Position numbers and translations under genes: made by a program
The notes under the pieces: generated by a model
The model's input: the letters and a program-made list of their open reading frames with translations, nothing else
Told to the model about the DNA's origin: nothing
The model's database searches: none
Part shown: in pieces, positions 14,714 through 22,871 of the stretch
How the letters are laid out: every line of letters starts with the position of its first letter
How positions within the stretch are numbered: the first letter of the stretch is position 1
Assembly: GCA_029287275.1 (NCBI GenBank)
Contig: JARFRL010000481.1
Span: 1 to 24,207 of the forward strand
Source: Pontiella desulfatans
GTDB taxonomy: Bacteria > Verrucomicrobiota > Kiritimatiellia > Kiritimatiellales > Pontiellaceae
Direction of reading: 5' to 3'
Length of the DNA stretch: 24,207 bases

Positions 14714-17182
14714 TTAAACCTCGTCCGCCATATCGATCGGGGTTTTCTCCAACCGCCAGATGCCGTCGACGTAATCCTGAATGGAACGATCCGAGGAGAA
14801 CCAGCCCATGCGCGCGACGTTGAGAATCGCTTTTTCCGCCCATTTCGAAGGCTTGGCGTAGAGCGCGTCCACGTCTCTGTTGGTCTTGATGTAATCCTCG
14901 TAGTCCGCGAGATAGAAGTAGAAATCGCCATGTTCGGTGACCTCGTTGTACAAATCCTTGAACAGGTCCGGCGAGGACGGATCGAAGATGTTGTCGCGAA
15001 TCGCCTCGAGCACGCCCTGCAGATCCTTGGATTTGTCCATGTGCGACCAAGGGTTGTATCCCTTGCGTCGCAACTCGGCCAGATCTTCGGTGCGGTTTCC
15101 GAAGATGAAGATGTTCTCCTCGCCGACATGTTGCGCGATTTCGACGTTCGCACCGTCCCATGTTCCCACGGTCAGCGCGCCGTTCAGCGACAATTTCATG
15201 TTGCCCGTGCCCGAAGCCTCGAGTCCCGCGGTGGAGATCTGCTCGGAAATGTCCGCGGCCGGAATGATTTTCTCGGCGAGCGAGACGTTGTAGTCCGGCA
15301 GGAAGATAACCTTCAGGCGACCGGCGACGTCAACGTCGTTGTTGATGGTTTCGGCCATGGTGTTGATCAGCTTGATGACCGATTTCGCGATCAGGTAGGC
15401 CGGAGCGGCTTTGGCCGCGAAGATGAACGTCTTCGGCTGCGTCGCGGCTTTCGGATTCGCCTTGATCTTATTGTACAGATGAATGATGTGCATCGCCTTC
15501 AGAAGCTGGCGTTTGTACATGTGCAGTCGTTTGATCTGAACGTCGAAGACCGAATCCGGGCTGACGACGTATCCGGTCAGCTCCTTGATTGTTTCACAGA
15601 GCTCGACTTTCTTCTGGCGTTTGATCGCCATGAAACTCTTCTGCGCTTTTCGACTCGTCGCGGAATTCTCGAACTCCTTGATGAGCGAAAGGTCCATCTT
15701 CCAATCCTCGCCGATGTTGTCGCTGATTAGTTCGGTGAGTTCCGGATTGGATTTGATCAGCCAGCGGCGATGCGTGATGCCGTTGGTGATGTTGGTGAAC
15801 TTGCCCGGATAGATTTTGTCGAACTCCGGCATGGTCTCGGTTTTCAACAGTTCGGAGTGCAGGGCGGAAACGCCGTTCACTTTGTTGGAGCCCACCACGC
15901 AGAGGTTGGCCATGCGAACCTGTTGGTGCGGACCTTCCTCGATCAACGAGACCTTGCGCATGAGGTCGCCATCGCCTGGGTGACTGATCTCGACCTGCTG
16001 AAGGAAGCGGTGGTTGATCTCGTAAATGATCTGCATGTGGCGCGGCAGCACGCGCTGCAACAGATCGACCGTCCACTTCTCAAGCGCCTCCTCGAGCAGC
16101 GTGTGGTTGGTGTAGCAGAACGTGTTGACCGTGATCTCCCAAGCCTTGTCCCACGGAATTCGCTCTTCGTCGTGAAGAATCCGCATGAGTTCGATGATCG
16201 CGAGGGTGGGGTGGGTGTCGTTCAGCTGGACGACGTTTTTCTCCGCGAATTTCGTGAAGTCCTTGTGCGTTTTGCGATAGCGGCGGACAATGTCACGGAC
16301 GGAACTCGACGCGAGGAAGTATTCCTGAATCAGGCGCAGTTCTTTGCCCGCGTAGGTGTAGTCGGAGGGGTAGAGCACCTTCGACACGTTCTCCGCCCAG
16401 TTCTTTTCCTCCACGGCGCGCACGTAGTCGCCCTGGTTGAAGACGTCCAACCGGAAGCCTTCGGCCGGCTGGGATTTCCAAAGGCGCAGCATGTTCACGG
16501 TGTTGACGTGATAGCCGATGATCGGAACGTCATACGGAACGGCTTCGAAAACCTGGAAGTCCTCCCAGACGTCCGCCGCGCCTTTTCCGGGGCGGAAGTT
16601 TTTCTTCACGCGGCCGTACACGCAGACCGGCTGGGTATGTTCCGGACGAATCAGTTCCCATGGATAACCCAGCGCCAGCCATTCGTCCGGACGCTCCTTC
16701 TGCCATCCGTTGTCGAACTCCTGCCGAAAGATGCCATGCTCGTAGCGAATGCCATATCCGTACGCGGGCAATTCCATGGTCGCGAGCGAATCCAGATAGC
16801 AGGCGGCGAGACGGCCCAGACCGCCATTGCCCAGACCGGCTTCGACGTCGAGCGCGAGTACGTCCTCGATCGAGATATCGAGCGCCTTCAAGGCTTCGCC
16901 GGAAATTTTCTCGATACCCAGCGCGTAAACGTTGTTCGAGAGCATCTTTCCGATGAGGTATTCCATCGAAAGGTAATTCAAGCGGCGCGCGTCCTTGTCG
17001 AGATACTGGCGTTGCGTCGCGATGAATCCATCCACGGCCATGTCGCGGACGGCGTGGGAAAAACACATCATCTTATCGAACGTCGTCGCGGCGCGTAGAT
17101 CTTTTCCGCGGCTGTACTTGAGGTGAAAGAGGGCTCGTTCGGCGAGTTGATCGGCTGTCATGTTGTCTTTAAAATGTGACAT
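14714..17182 (-). CDS. glgP: Glycogen/maltodextrin phosphorylase
   Basis: This enzyme splits alpha-1,4-glucans with phosphate to give glucose 1-phosphate. The 822 residues are the full family length. Visible blocks are AGLGNGGLGRLAACYLDS (115-132), YGYGIRYEHGIF (141-152), NDTHPTLAI (321-329), NITNGITHRRWL (464-475), KRLHMYKRQ (551-559) and the PLP site EASGTGNMKLSLNGAL (655-670) with Lys663, the same number as in the E. coli enzyme. No glycogen synthesis genes are in the window. The ATG at 17182 has AAAGGG about ten bases upstream; the Met at 17161 is a less likely start. It has its own promoter in the gap to the LysM gene and ends at the shared hairpin facing recD2. Confidence 0.96.
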   Translation of the reverse strand: MSHFKDNMTADQLAERALFHLKYSRGKDLRAATTFDKMMCFSHAVRDMAVDGFIATQRQYLDKDARRLNYLSMEYLIGKMLSNNVYALGIEKISGEALKALDISIEDVLALDVEAGLGNGGLGRLAACYLDSLATMELPAYGYGIRYEHGIFRQEFDNGWQKERPDEWLALGYPWELIRPEHTQPVCVYGRVKKNFRPGKGAADVWEDFQVFEAVPYDVPIIGYHVNTVNMLRLWKSQPAEGFRLDVFNQGDYVRAVEEKNWAENVSKVLYPSDYTYAGKELRLIQEYFLASSSVRDIVRRYRKTHKDFTKFAEKNVVQLNDTHPTLAIIELMRILHDEERIPWDKAWEITVNTFCYTNHTLLEEALEKWTVDLLQRVLPRHMQIIYEINHRFLQQVEISHPGDGDLMRKVSLIEEGPHQQVRMANLCVVGSNKVNGVSALHSELLKTETMPEFDKIYPGKFTNITNGITHRRWLIKSNPELTELISDNIGEDWKMDLSLIKEFENSATSRKAQKSFMAIKRQKKVELCETIKELTGYVVSPDSVFDVQIKRLHMYKRQLLKAMHIIHLYNKIKANPKAATQPKTFIFAAKAAPAYLIAKSVIKLINTMAETINNDVDVAGRLKVIFLPDYNVSLAEKIIPAADISEQISTAGLEASGTGNMKLSLNGALTVGTWDGANVEIAQHVGEENIFIFGNRTEDLAELRRKGYNPWSHMDKSKDLQGVLEAIRDNIFDPSSPDLFKDLYNEVTEHGDFYFYLADYEDYIKTNRDVDALYAKPSKWAEKAILNVARMGWFSSDRSIQDYVDGIWRLEKTPIDMADEV

Positions 17183-17222
17183 TTTTAATAAACCCTTTAC
17201 GTTTAAGTTCCAACTGCATTCT

Positions 17223-17251
17223 TAGATAGCCGACCCCCCTAGGGGATGCAA
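17223..17251 (-). promoter_or_regulatory. glgP promoter with palindrome in the spacer
   Basis: Read on the minus strand, TTGCAT (17251-17246) and TATCTA (17228-17223) are spaced by exactly 17 bases. The spacer begins with the perfect 10-bp palindrome CCCCTAGGGG (17236-17245), directly beside the -35 hexamer. That is a plausible operator for a regulator of phosphorylase expression. Transcription would start near 17216, leaving a 34-base leader. Confidence 0.52.
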
Positions 17252-17272
17252 GCCCCGTCGCCATGAAAAGAG

Positions 17273-17314
17273 AAAGGCCCGCGTGAACGAACTGATCGTT
17301 CACGACGGGCCTTT
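17273..17314 (-). terminator. Strong intrinsic terminator after the LysM gene
   Basis: The arms AAAGGCCCG (17273-17281) and CGGGCCTTT (17306-17314) continue into CGTGAACGA (17282-17290) and TCGTTCACG (17296-17304). This gives an 18-bp stem with one bulged base and a five-base loop. On the minus strand the stem runs into a pyrimidine-rich tail (CTCTTTT). It closes the five-gene minus-strand run and insulates glgP from it. Confidence 0.88.
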
Positions 17315-17334
17315 TCAACGGCGATATTTCTTGA

Positions 17335-18129
17335 CTAGTTTCCGATGGAAGGAATGACGATCGTCTGCCCAACCTTCAGATCGCCCGGGTCGCGCAACGT
17401 GTCTTTGTTGGCGTTGAAGATGACGTCCCACTTTCCGGAGTCGCCATAAAACTTGTTCGCGATCCTTGAAAGCGTGTCTCCGCCCACCACGTGATAGATC
17501 TGATGCTTGGCGGCGGGAGACGTTTCGGTTTTGGTCGCCGACGGTTCAACGTTCTTGACCGATTTAGGAACGGTTGTCGTGACGCTCGACTGAGTCGCGG
17601 GTTTCGCGGCGACGGGCGGTTGGTCTTTAAGCGCGGCGGCGAGTCGCCGTTTCAGATCGTTGTTCTCCTGAACCATCTGATTGCGTTCTTGCACGACGCG
17701 CTTCACGTCCGGCGAAGTATTGATCAAAAACGCGGCGAGCGCCTCGACCACTTTTTGACGTTGCTGATCGATGAACTCCGCTTTCTCGGCGCCGGGCCGG
17801 AGTTGGAGGTAGCGTCCGTAGTGATAGATCGCGTTGACGTGATTATCAACGTGTTGTTTGATTCCAATACCTCGTTGCTGATAACTCACGATCAGTTGCT
17901 GGTAGCTCATCGCGAGATCAAGGTGGGGCCGCGCCATCGACGGTTCGTTCGCGATGGCTTGCTCGAACGCGCCAATCGCCTCGTCGTAGTTCCCTTGTTC
18001 CATGAGCTGTTGTCCAGAGAGCACGAGGGGGTCGTTTTCCTCGCGCGATTCGACGGACGCGGAGTCTTTGTCGCAACCGGCCAGCGCGAGAAGCGCGACG
18101 GCTAAAACGGGCAGATAAACTTTACGCAT
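17335..18129 (-). CDS. Lipoprotein with TPR-like region and C-terminal LysM domain
   Basis: The 264-residue protein starts with a lipoprotein signal peptide; the lipobox LALAGC places the lipidated Cys at 19. Residues 35-125 form helices resembling a tetratricopeptide pair (LMEQGNYDEAIGAFEQAIANEP). Residues 142-168 look like a short coiled coil, 169-208 are a Pro/Ala/Thr/Ser-rich linker, and 211-260 are a LysM domain (YHVVGGDTLSRIANKFYG, LKVGQTIVIPS). It is probably anchored in a membrane with LysM touching peptidoglycan. AAAGGAA lies upstream of the ATG. It is 24 bases downstream of apbE, so co-transcription is likely. The exact role is unknown. Confidence 0.88.
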   Translation of the reverse strand: MRKVYLPVLAVALLALAGCDKDSASVESREENDPLVLSGQQLMEQGNYDEAIGAFEQAIANEPSMARPHLDLAMSYQQLIVSYQQRGIGIKQHVDNHVNAIYHYGRYLQLRPGAEKAEFIDQQRQKVVEALAAFLINTSPDVKRVVQERNQMVQENNDLKRRLAAALKDQPPVAAKPATQSSVTTTVPKSVKNVEPSATKTETSPAAKHQIYHVVGGDTLSRIANKFYGDSGKWDVIFNANKDTLRDPGDLKVGQTIVIPSIGN

Positions 18130-18153
18130 GAGAGTTCGTTTCCTTTTATTAAA

Positions 18154-19212
18154 TTAAAGTTCCGAAGTATACCCAGTGGCCGCTTTGAATCCCGAACTAA
18201 AAACTTCCATAAATTCATCGTCCTCGTCGCCGCGAATGAGAAACATCGCCTCGAGGTCCGGGCGTTCGTTCACCCACTGGACTCCCTCGACGGGGCCCAT
18301 GACGAAAAGAGCGGTCGCGGCGCCGTCGGCCAAGGCGCAGGTCGGCGCGATCACGGTCACGCTCGCGGTGCTGGACTTGACGGCTTTTCCGGATCGCGGA
18401 TCTAGAATATGGGAGTAAACCACGCCGTCTTCCTCGATGAAATTACGATAGTCTCCCGACGTGGCGACCGCTCCATTGGTCAGGTGAACGACGCCCCGCA
18501 CGCGGTTGTCGAAGGGGTTTGAGCTGGGATGTTGAATACCGATCCGCCAAGGATCGCCATCCGGATTAAGCCCTTGAACCGCGACCTCGCCCCCGATCTC
18601 GACGAACCAGTTTTCATGCCCCGTCCGTTTCATGATGGCGGCCAGCGCGTCCACGCCGTGGCCCTTCGCGATCGCGCCCAACGCGAGCGAGAGCTCGGGT
18701 TCTTCTTTTTTGATCCAGGATTCACCCGCGGAGAGTTTTTCCCAACCGGTGATCCGCTTCGCGGCGGCGAGCGCGGCGTCGGTTGGAACCGCCTCGGTTT
18801 CCGCCTCGCTGCCGAACCCCCACAGATTGAGCAAGGGCTGCAGCGTCGGATCAAACGCGCCGCCCGTCCGTTCGCTTAGTTCCAGGGCTTGCCGCGTGAC
18901 CGAGGCGAAGGCCGCGGAGCACGGGAAGGGATCGACGCCGCGGGAATGATTGAACCGCGAAATCTCGCTGTCCGGATCCCACGTGGACATTTGGCGGTTG
19001 ACCTCGACCAGCGCGCGATTGATCTCCTCGGAAAGCGCCTTTAGATCCCGTTGGCTGACGCGCCCCGAGATGCGAGCGGTATAGCCCGTGCCCATCGTCT
19101 CGCCGCCCGTCGCGGGATGCGTGATGGTTCGCGCGCGCAGAACGCCGCCGATCCCCAGCGTGAGCACGAGCGCGAGCGCGAGCAGCGAGCGTATGATTCT
19201 CCCGCGCGTCAT
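18154..19212 (-). CDS. apbE: FAD:protein FMN transferase (ApbE)
   Basis: ApbE splits FAD and attaches FMN covalently to a Thr or Ser of target proteins such as NqrB/NqrC or RnfG. The 352 residues have an N-terminal membrane or signal segment (6-25) without a lipobox Cys. Family blocks follow: TMGTGYTARI (39-48), MSTWDPDSEISRFN (75-88), FDPTLQPLLNLWGFG (120-134), LGAIAKGHGVDALA (178-191), VEIGGEV (204-210), ATSGDYRN (250-257), SHILDPRSGKAV (267-278) and ADGAATALFVMG (295-306). Its ATG overlaps the ridA stop (TAATG). No recognised flavinylation target is encoded nearby. It should act outside the cytoplasm. Confidence 0.95.
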   Translation of the reverse strand: MTRGRIIRSLLALALVLTLGIGGVLRARTITHPATGGETMGTGYTARISGRVSQRDLKALSEEINRALVEVNRQMSTWDPDSEISRFNHSRGVDPFPCSAAFASVTRQALELSERTGGAFDPTLQPLLNLWGFGSEAETEAVPTDAALAAAKRITGWEKLSAGESWIKKEEPELSLALGAIAKGHGVDALAAIMKRTGHENWFVEIGGEVAVQGLNPDGDPWRIGIQHPSSNPFDNRVRGVVHLTNGAVATSGDYRNFIEEDGVVYSHILDPRSGKAVKSSTASVTVIAPTCALADGAATALFVMGPVEGVQWVNERPDLEAMFLIRGDEDDEFMEVFSSGFKAATGYTSEL

Positions 19213-19592
19213 TAAATTTTCGCCACCAGTTCGATTTCCACCAGCGCGGCGATCGGCAGGGCGGCGACCTGAATGGTGGATCGCGCGGGCGCGTTGTCTT
19301 CGGCGAAGTACTCGGCGTAAACCGTGTTGAACTCCGGAAAATCATTCATGTCGGCGAGGAACACGGTGGTCTTCAGCACGTCCTCCATCGTCGCTCCGGC
19401 TTCTTCCAAAACCGCTTTGAGGTTTTCCAGCACCTGGATGGCTTGCTCGCGGATTCCGCCTTCAACCTTGATTCCCGTCGCGGGGTCGATCGGGATCTGA
19501 CCGGAGGTGTAGAGCAAGTGACCGCTTTTCACGGCCTGATTGTAAGGGCCGATCGGCGCCGGCGCGTTTTCCGTGTTTATTATATGTTTCAT
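19212..19592 (-). CDS. ridA: RidA family reactive imine deaminase
   Basis: RidA hydrolyses reactive enamine/imine intermediates released by PLP enzymes such as threonine dehydratase, protecting other PLP enzymes from damage. The 126 residues are the full length of the YjgF/RidA fold. The signature regions are present: APAPIGPYNQAV (10-21), TSGQIPIDPATG (29-40), and PARSTIQVAALP (102-113) with the substrate-binding Arg104 and Glu119 in LVEIELVA. Arg and Glu at these places mark the active, archetypal subgroup. The ATG overlaps the upstream stop (ATGA) and its stop overlaps the apbE ATG. Confidence 0.95.
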   Translation of the reverse strand: MKHIINTENAPAPIGPYNQAVKSGHLLYTSGQIPIDPATGIKVEGGIREQAIQVLENLKAVLEEAGATMEDVLKTTVFLADMNDFPEFNTVYAEYFAEDNAPARSTIQVAALPIAALVEIELVAKI

Positions 19593-20767
19593 TTTTCGTC
19601 GTCCTTTTCTTTGTTCTCAATGGATTTCAACAGCATCGCCAGACACGAGGCCGCCCGCGCGTCCAAGCTGTCCGATTGGAGAACGCCCACGCAGTATTGA
19701 CGCGTAAGCGGAGAGGTTTGGCAATTGCTTCTCAACGAAACGAGCGCGGATTGAAAAACCGCTTCCTGCAGACCCGCTCGGTAGACCTCCGGGTTTTTCG
19801 GGTCCAACTCGCCCGACTTGATTTTCTCCAGCGCGCCGACGTGCTCCACGAGACGCAACGACTCCACGACGCGGCGCAGCGGCTTCACGGTTCCGGTCGC
19901 GAAGAATTCCGCCCAGAGCATGTCGAGTTGCTTCCCGGTGATGATGTCGCCATATGGATCGGGAACGCGCCCCGCGGCCATGACTTTGCTGAACGCTTTT
20001 AGATGGGTCGAAAGCGCGGGGAGTTCGTCGAGTCGGCCCATCAGGGCCATGACGAGAATCGTGTCGCGGCGCTGCTTGTTCGTTCCCCGCGGAAAAGCCT
20101 CGACCAGACGCGGAATCAAAAACTCGTTGTTTTCGAAAACGGTTTTAAAAAACCAGATCGCCGACCAGACGGGTTCGTCGTCCTCCATGAAGAACGGATG
20201 CTCCGTTTGAAGAAACGCCGCGAGGGCTTTGGCCGGTTCGGGGGCGGTGGGGTAGGTGAGGAACAGCCGTCCGCGCTCTTCTTCGCTCAGCGTCTCCATT
20301 CGGAATTCGACGAGATGGACGGTTTTCGATTGCGTGTTCGTGATTCCCGCGACGTGATCCACGCTGGTCACGTTCACGGCGTAGGCCCCATACGGATCTG
20401 ACGCGGAGAAACAAGGATTTAAAATCGCCATGCTGGGAATACGGCCCGAGGGCGCCACGGCGCCGGAAAGCCCATCGCTCCCTTTCACCGATTCCGCGGT
20501 CGATCCGTCGGGGCGCGTGATCTCGATGTCGAACGACACGCGCGCGGCGGAATACCCATCGACCGCGCAGCCTTCGTAGAAAGGGATGATTCGAAAATAT
20601 TCGCCCTTGTTGACGCGGTCGACGCGCGTGACTTCGGGTTCGAATCCGACCGGCACGGCGTACCACCAATCCATGGAGGCGTCTTGTTTCGTGAGAACGA
20701 CCTCGCACTCGAAGGCCGCCGCGCCCGCGGCGATCAGGACGAATAGGATGACGAGTCGTGTTTTCAT
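19589..20767 (-). CDS. Secreted protein of unknown function (392 residues)
   Basis: I do not recognise this family. A clear signal peptide (MKTRLVILFVLIAAGAAA) points to export. Residues 20-160 are rich in predicted beta strands, with Cys21, Cys67 and Cys118 after the signal, and contain paired aromatic residues (WWYAVPVGFEPEV). Residues 170-392 look helical (AKALAAFLQTEHPFF, RRDTILVMALMGRLDELPALSTHLKAF), which could be a repeat-type helical domain. The tail is highly charged (ENKEKDDEK). It is translationally coupled on both sides: its ATG overlaps the mutY stop and its stop overlaps the ridA start, each as ATGA. A domain arrangement of beta sandwich plus helical solenoid is inference. Confidence 0.8.
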   Translation of the reverse strand: MKTRLVILFVLIAAGAAAFECEVVLTKQDASMDWWYAVPVGFEPEVTRVDRVNKGEYFRIIPFYEGCAVDGYSAARVSFDIEITRPDGSTAESVKGSDGLSGAVAPSGRIPSMAILNPCFSASDPYGAYAVNVTSVDHVAGITNTQSKTVHLVEFRMETLSEEERGRLFLTYPTAPEPAKALAAFLQTEHPFFMEDDEPVWSAIWFFKTVFENNEFLIPRLVEAFPRGTNKQRRDTILVMALMGRLDELPALSTHLKAFSKVMAAGRVPDPYGDIITGKQLDMLWAEFFATGTVKPLRRVVESLRLVEHVGALEKIKSGELDPKNPEVYRAGLQEAVFQSALVSLRSNCQTSPLTRQYCVGVLQSDSLDARAASCLAMLLKSIENKEKDDEK

Positions 20768-21846
20768 CTTTTTTCCAGCACGTCGATGATCTTAAGGTCC
20801 GCCTTGGAATAGGGCACGTCTCGAAGTTCGGAAATAGCGCGCCATTGATGGTCTTGGCATTCGATCGGCCGCGGCCGACCAGACTTTATTTTCGCGAAGA
20901 AAACGTGCATTTCCATCGTGAAATGGCTGTACGCGTGCTTAACCGTCATCAGGAAGTCGCCGACCTCGACGTTGATGCCCAGCTCTTCCTTCAATTCGCG
21001 GGCGACGCACGCTTCGACCGATTCTCCGGGCTCCACTTTTCCGCCGGGAAACTCCCACAGCCCGCCCAACATGTCTTCCGCCCGACGCTGGGCGATCAGC
21101 ACCTCGCCCGCGCGATTCGTCACGACGGCCGCGCCAACCACGATGTGGGGAGTTTTCTTCTTCGCGGCCTTCATGGGAAAGTCGGTTGGCGCGCCGGACT
21201 TCAGCCCGGCGCACACGCGGGCGAGGGGACACGCGCCGCAATCCGGATTTCGAGGAAGGCAAACGGTCGCGCCAAGCTCCATCATCGCCTCGTTGAAGTC
21301 GCCCGCGGAGCCTTTCACCAACAGATCATCCGCCATTCGCTGAAGCTCCTTCTTCGCGGCGCTCGATCGGGAGTTTTTCGAGTAGGCGAACAATCGCGAT
21401 AGAACGCGGATGACGTTTCCGTCCAGCACGGCGAGATCCAAGTTGAACGCGAGCGAGCCGATCGCCGCGGCCGTGTAGCTTCCAACACCGGGGAGTTCGA
21501 TGATTTCCTCCGCCGTGTTGGGAAAACGCCCGCCGCGCTCCGCGACGATGAGCCGCGCCGCCTTGTGCAGATTGCGGGCGCGGGAGTAATAACCAAGACC
21601 TTCCCACATCTTCAGCACGTCCTCTTGCGACGCCGCGGCCAGCGATTTGAGCGAGGGGAATCGCTTCATGAAACGGTGAAAATAGGGCGTCGCCTGATCA
21701 ACCCGGGTTTGTTGGAGCATGAGCTCGGAAATCCAGACGCGGTAGGGCGAGCGGTTGGTTCGCCACGGCATGCTTCGCTTGTTCGCCGCGAACCAGGGAA
21801 GCAGCTTGGTTTTCACCGCCCGTTTTGTTTTGTCGAAATGATCCAT
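20764..21846 (-). CDS. mutY: Adenine DNA glycosylase MutY with intact Nudix box
   Basis: MutY removes adenine paired with 8-oxoguanine. The 360 residues start at the ATG at 21846; a TTG just before is possible. The catalytic domain has Glu41 in ELMLQQTRVD, the helix-hairpin-helix ELPGVGSYTAAAIG (117-130), and Asp142 in VLDGNVIRV. The [4Fe-4S] loop is Cys196, Cys203, Cys206 and Cys212, with the CX6CX2CX5C spacing. Residues 236-355 are the C-terminal MutT-like domain. Here the Nudix motif GX5EX7REUXEEXGU is complete (269-291), so this domain may hydrolyse nucleotides as well as recognise 8-oxoG. It heads a run of five genes. A terminator-like hairpin sits directly before the start, and no good Shine-Dalgarno is seen. 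Confidence 0.95.
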   Translation of the reverse strand: MDHFDKTKRAVKTKLLPWFAANKRSMPWRTNRSPYRVWISELMLQQTRVDQATPYFHRFMKRFPSLKSLAAASQEDVLKMWEGLGYYSRARNLHKAARLIVAERGGRFPNTAEEIIELPGVGSYTAAAIGSLAFNLDLAVLDGNVIRVLSRLFAYSKNSRSSAAKKELQRMADDLLVKGSAGDFNEAMMELGATVCLPRNPDCGACPLARVCAGLKSGAPTDFPMKAAKKKTPHIVVGAAVVTNRAGEVLIAQRRAEDMLGGLWEFPGGKVEPGESVEACVARELKEELGINVEVGDFLMTVKHAYSHFTMEMHVFFAKIKSGRPRPIECQDHQWRAISELRDVPYSKADLKIIDVLEKR

Positions 21847-21850
21847 CAAT

Positions 21851-21886
21851 GAAAACGCCCCGATCCGAAATTGGAAGTTGGGGCGT
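21851..21886 (-). terminator. Terminator-like hairpin between the Sm-like gene and mutY
   Basis: On the minus strand ACGCCCC (21886-21880) pairs with GGGGCGT (21861-21855) around an 18-base loop, and TTTC follows immediately. It likely ends the transcript of the upstream secreted-protein gene, but it lies only four bases from the mutY start codon. It could therefore also affect mutY translation. The long loop lowers confidence. Confidence 0.5.
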
Positions 21887-21927
21887 ATTCTCCAGAGACT
21901 CGAGGCCGGGTCGAGCGTTTTTAAACC

Positions 21928-22845
21928 CTATTTGAATTGATCGACCCACTCGTCGGCGAGATAGCTTTTCGCGCTCGCTTTCTTATCGAGCACCGTGGAT
22001 CCGTGTTTTAGCAGAACCAGATAGCCCGCGCTCTCTTTTCCCGAGACACGCGGCGCGTGATCGCCCGAGCGGCCATCGGTCTCGATCGAGACTTTTTCCA
22101 CGACGCACGGTTCCGACGCGATGGAGAAGCGATCGCGACGACGCGCGTCCACGGTGACCTTCCGCGTGCCCTTGCTAAGTAGCCGCGCGTTTCTCGTCTC
22201 CTCGGTCGCGCTCGGCTCTTCATTGGCTCTTTCGTTCCCGCTTTGCACGGGTTTATAGAAGAAGAAATAATCAACGGTGTAGTTGTCGAGGTGCGTGGTG
22301 GTGTTGGCGACGTCGATGGTGAGTTGTTGGGTTTCGGTGTAGGAACGGGTCGTGGTTGTGAATTTCCGCTTTTCGCCGTCTCGCGGGTTCTCCCGATCTT
22401 CTTGCTCGACCTGCTTGTCCGAGTCCTTGTCGATTTTTCCGCTGACGGATAAGACTCCGGAATGAATGCTGGCTGCTTCCTCGGCGAGACTCTCCATGCG
22501 CAACTCGTCTTTGAACGCCTTGGTTTTCTCAAGCGCTTTGACGCGCGCGAAGTCCTCCGCGAAAAACACGGCGCGCGAGGATTCCTTCAGCGCCGCGCGC
22601 TTGTAGCTCACGCTGCCGGTATCGGTCATCAGCGTGATGGCCGCGGCGTCAATCTTCATGAGAATACCCTCGCGCTCCTGTCCCGACATCATGGTGATCG
22701 CTACCTGCGACCCAAGCGAAGGAGCGACGAACGCGGGCGCGATTTCCTTCTTCGCGGTTTCGTAGAAAACGCGCAGTTCGTTTTCTTGCGCGACGGACGT
22801 CAGGCAAAGCGCCGCGGCGATCATTAGGCTGAAAAGCTTATTCAT
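21928..22845 (-). CDS. Secreted protein with Sm-like N-domain and beta-sandwich C-domain
   Basis: The ATG at 22845 is preferred because AAAGGG lies about seven bases upstream and a standard signal peptide begins there (MNKLFSLMIAAALCLTSVAQ). A TTG at 22860 would add five residues. Residues 44-92 (VAITMMSGQEREGILMKI, ITLMTDTGSVSYKRAAL) look like a small Sm- or SH3-like barrel, followed by a helical stretch to about 127. Residues 165-290 look like a beta sandwich (QQLTIDVANTTTHLDNYTVDYFFFY). I associate this arrangement with PVC-group secreted proteins, but no function is known to me. Two unpaired-looking Cys are seen (14, in the signal, and 247). The gene is 26 bases downstream of the HlyC/CorC gene. 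Confidence 0.78.
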   Translation of the reverse strand: MNKLFSLMIAAALCLTSVAQENELRVFYETAKKEIAPAFVAPSLGSQVAITMMSGQEREGILMKIDAAAITLMTDTGSVSYKRAALKESSRAVFFAEDFARVKALEKTKAFKDELRMESLAEEAASIHSGVLSVSGKIDKDSDKQVEQEDRENPRDGEKRKFTTTTRSYTETQQLTIDVANTTTHLDNYTVDYFFFYKPVQSGNERANEEPSATEETRNARLLSKGTRKVTVDARRRDRFSIASEPCVVEKVSIETDGRSGDHAPRVSGKESAGYLVLLKHGSTVLDKKASAKSYLADEWVDQFK

Positions 22846-22871
22846 GAGGAACCCTTTCAATGGTCATGAAA

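Noticed and set aside
20450..20475. Flavinylation-like motif D-G-L-S-G-A-V in the secreted unknown protein beside apbE (residues 98-104)
   Set aside because: The position that must be Thr or Ser to accept FMN is Val104, so it cannot be an ApbE target at this site.
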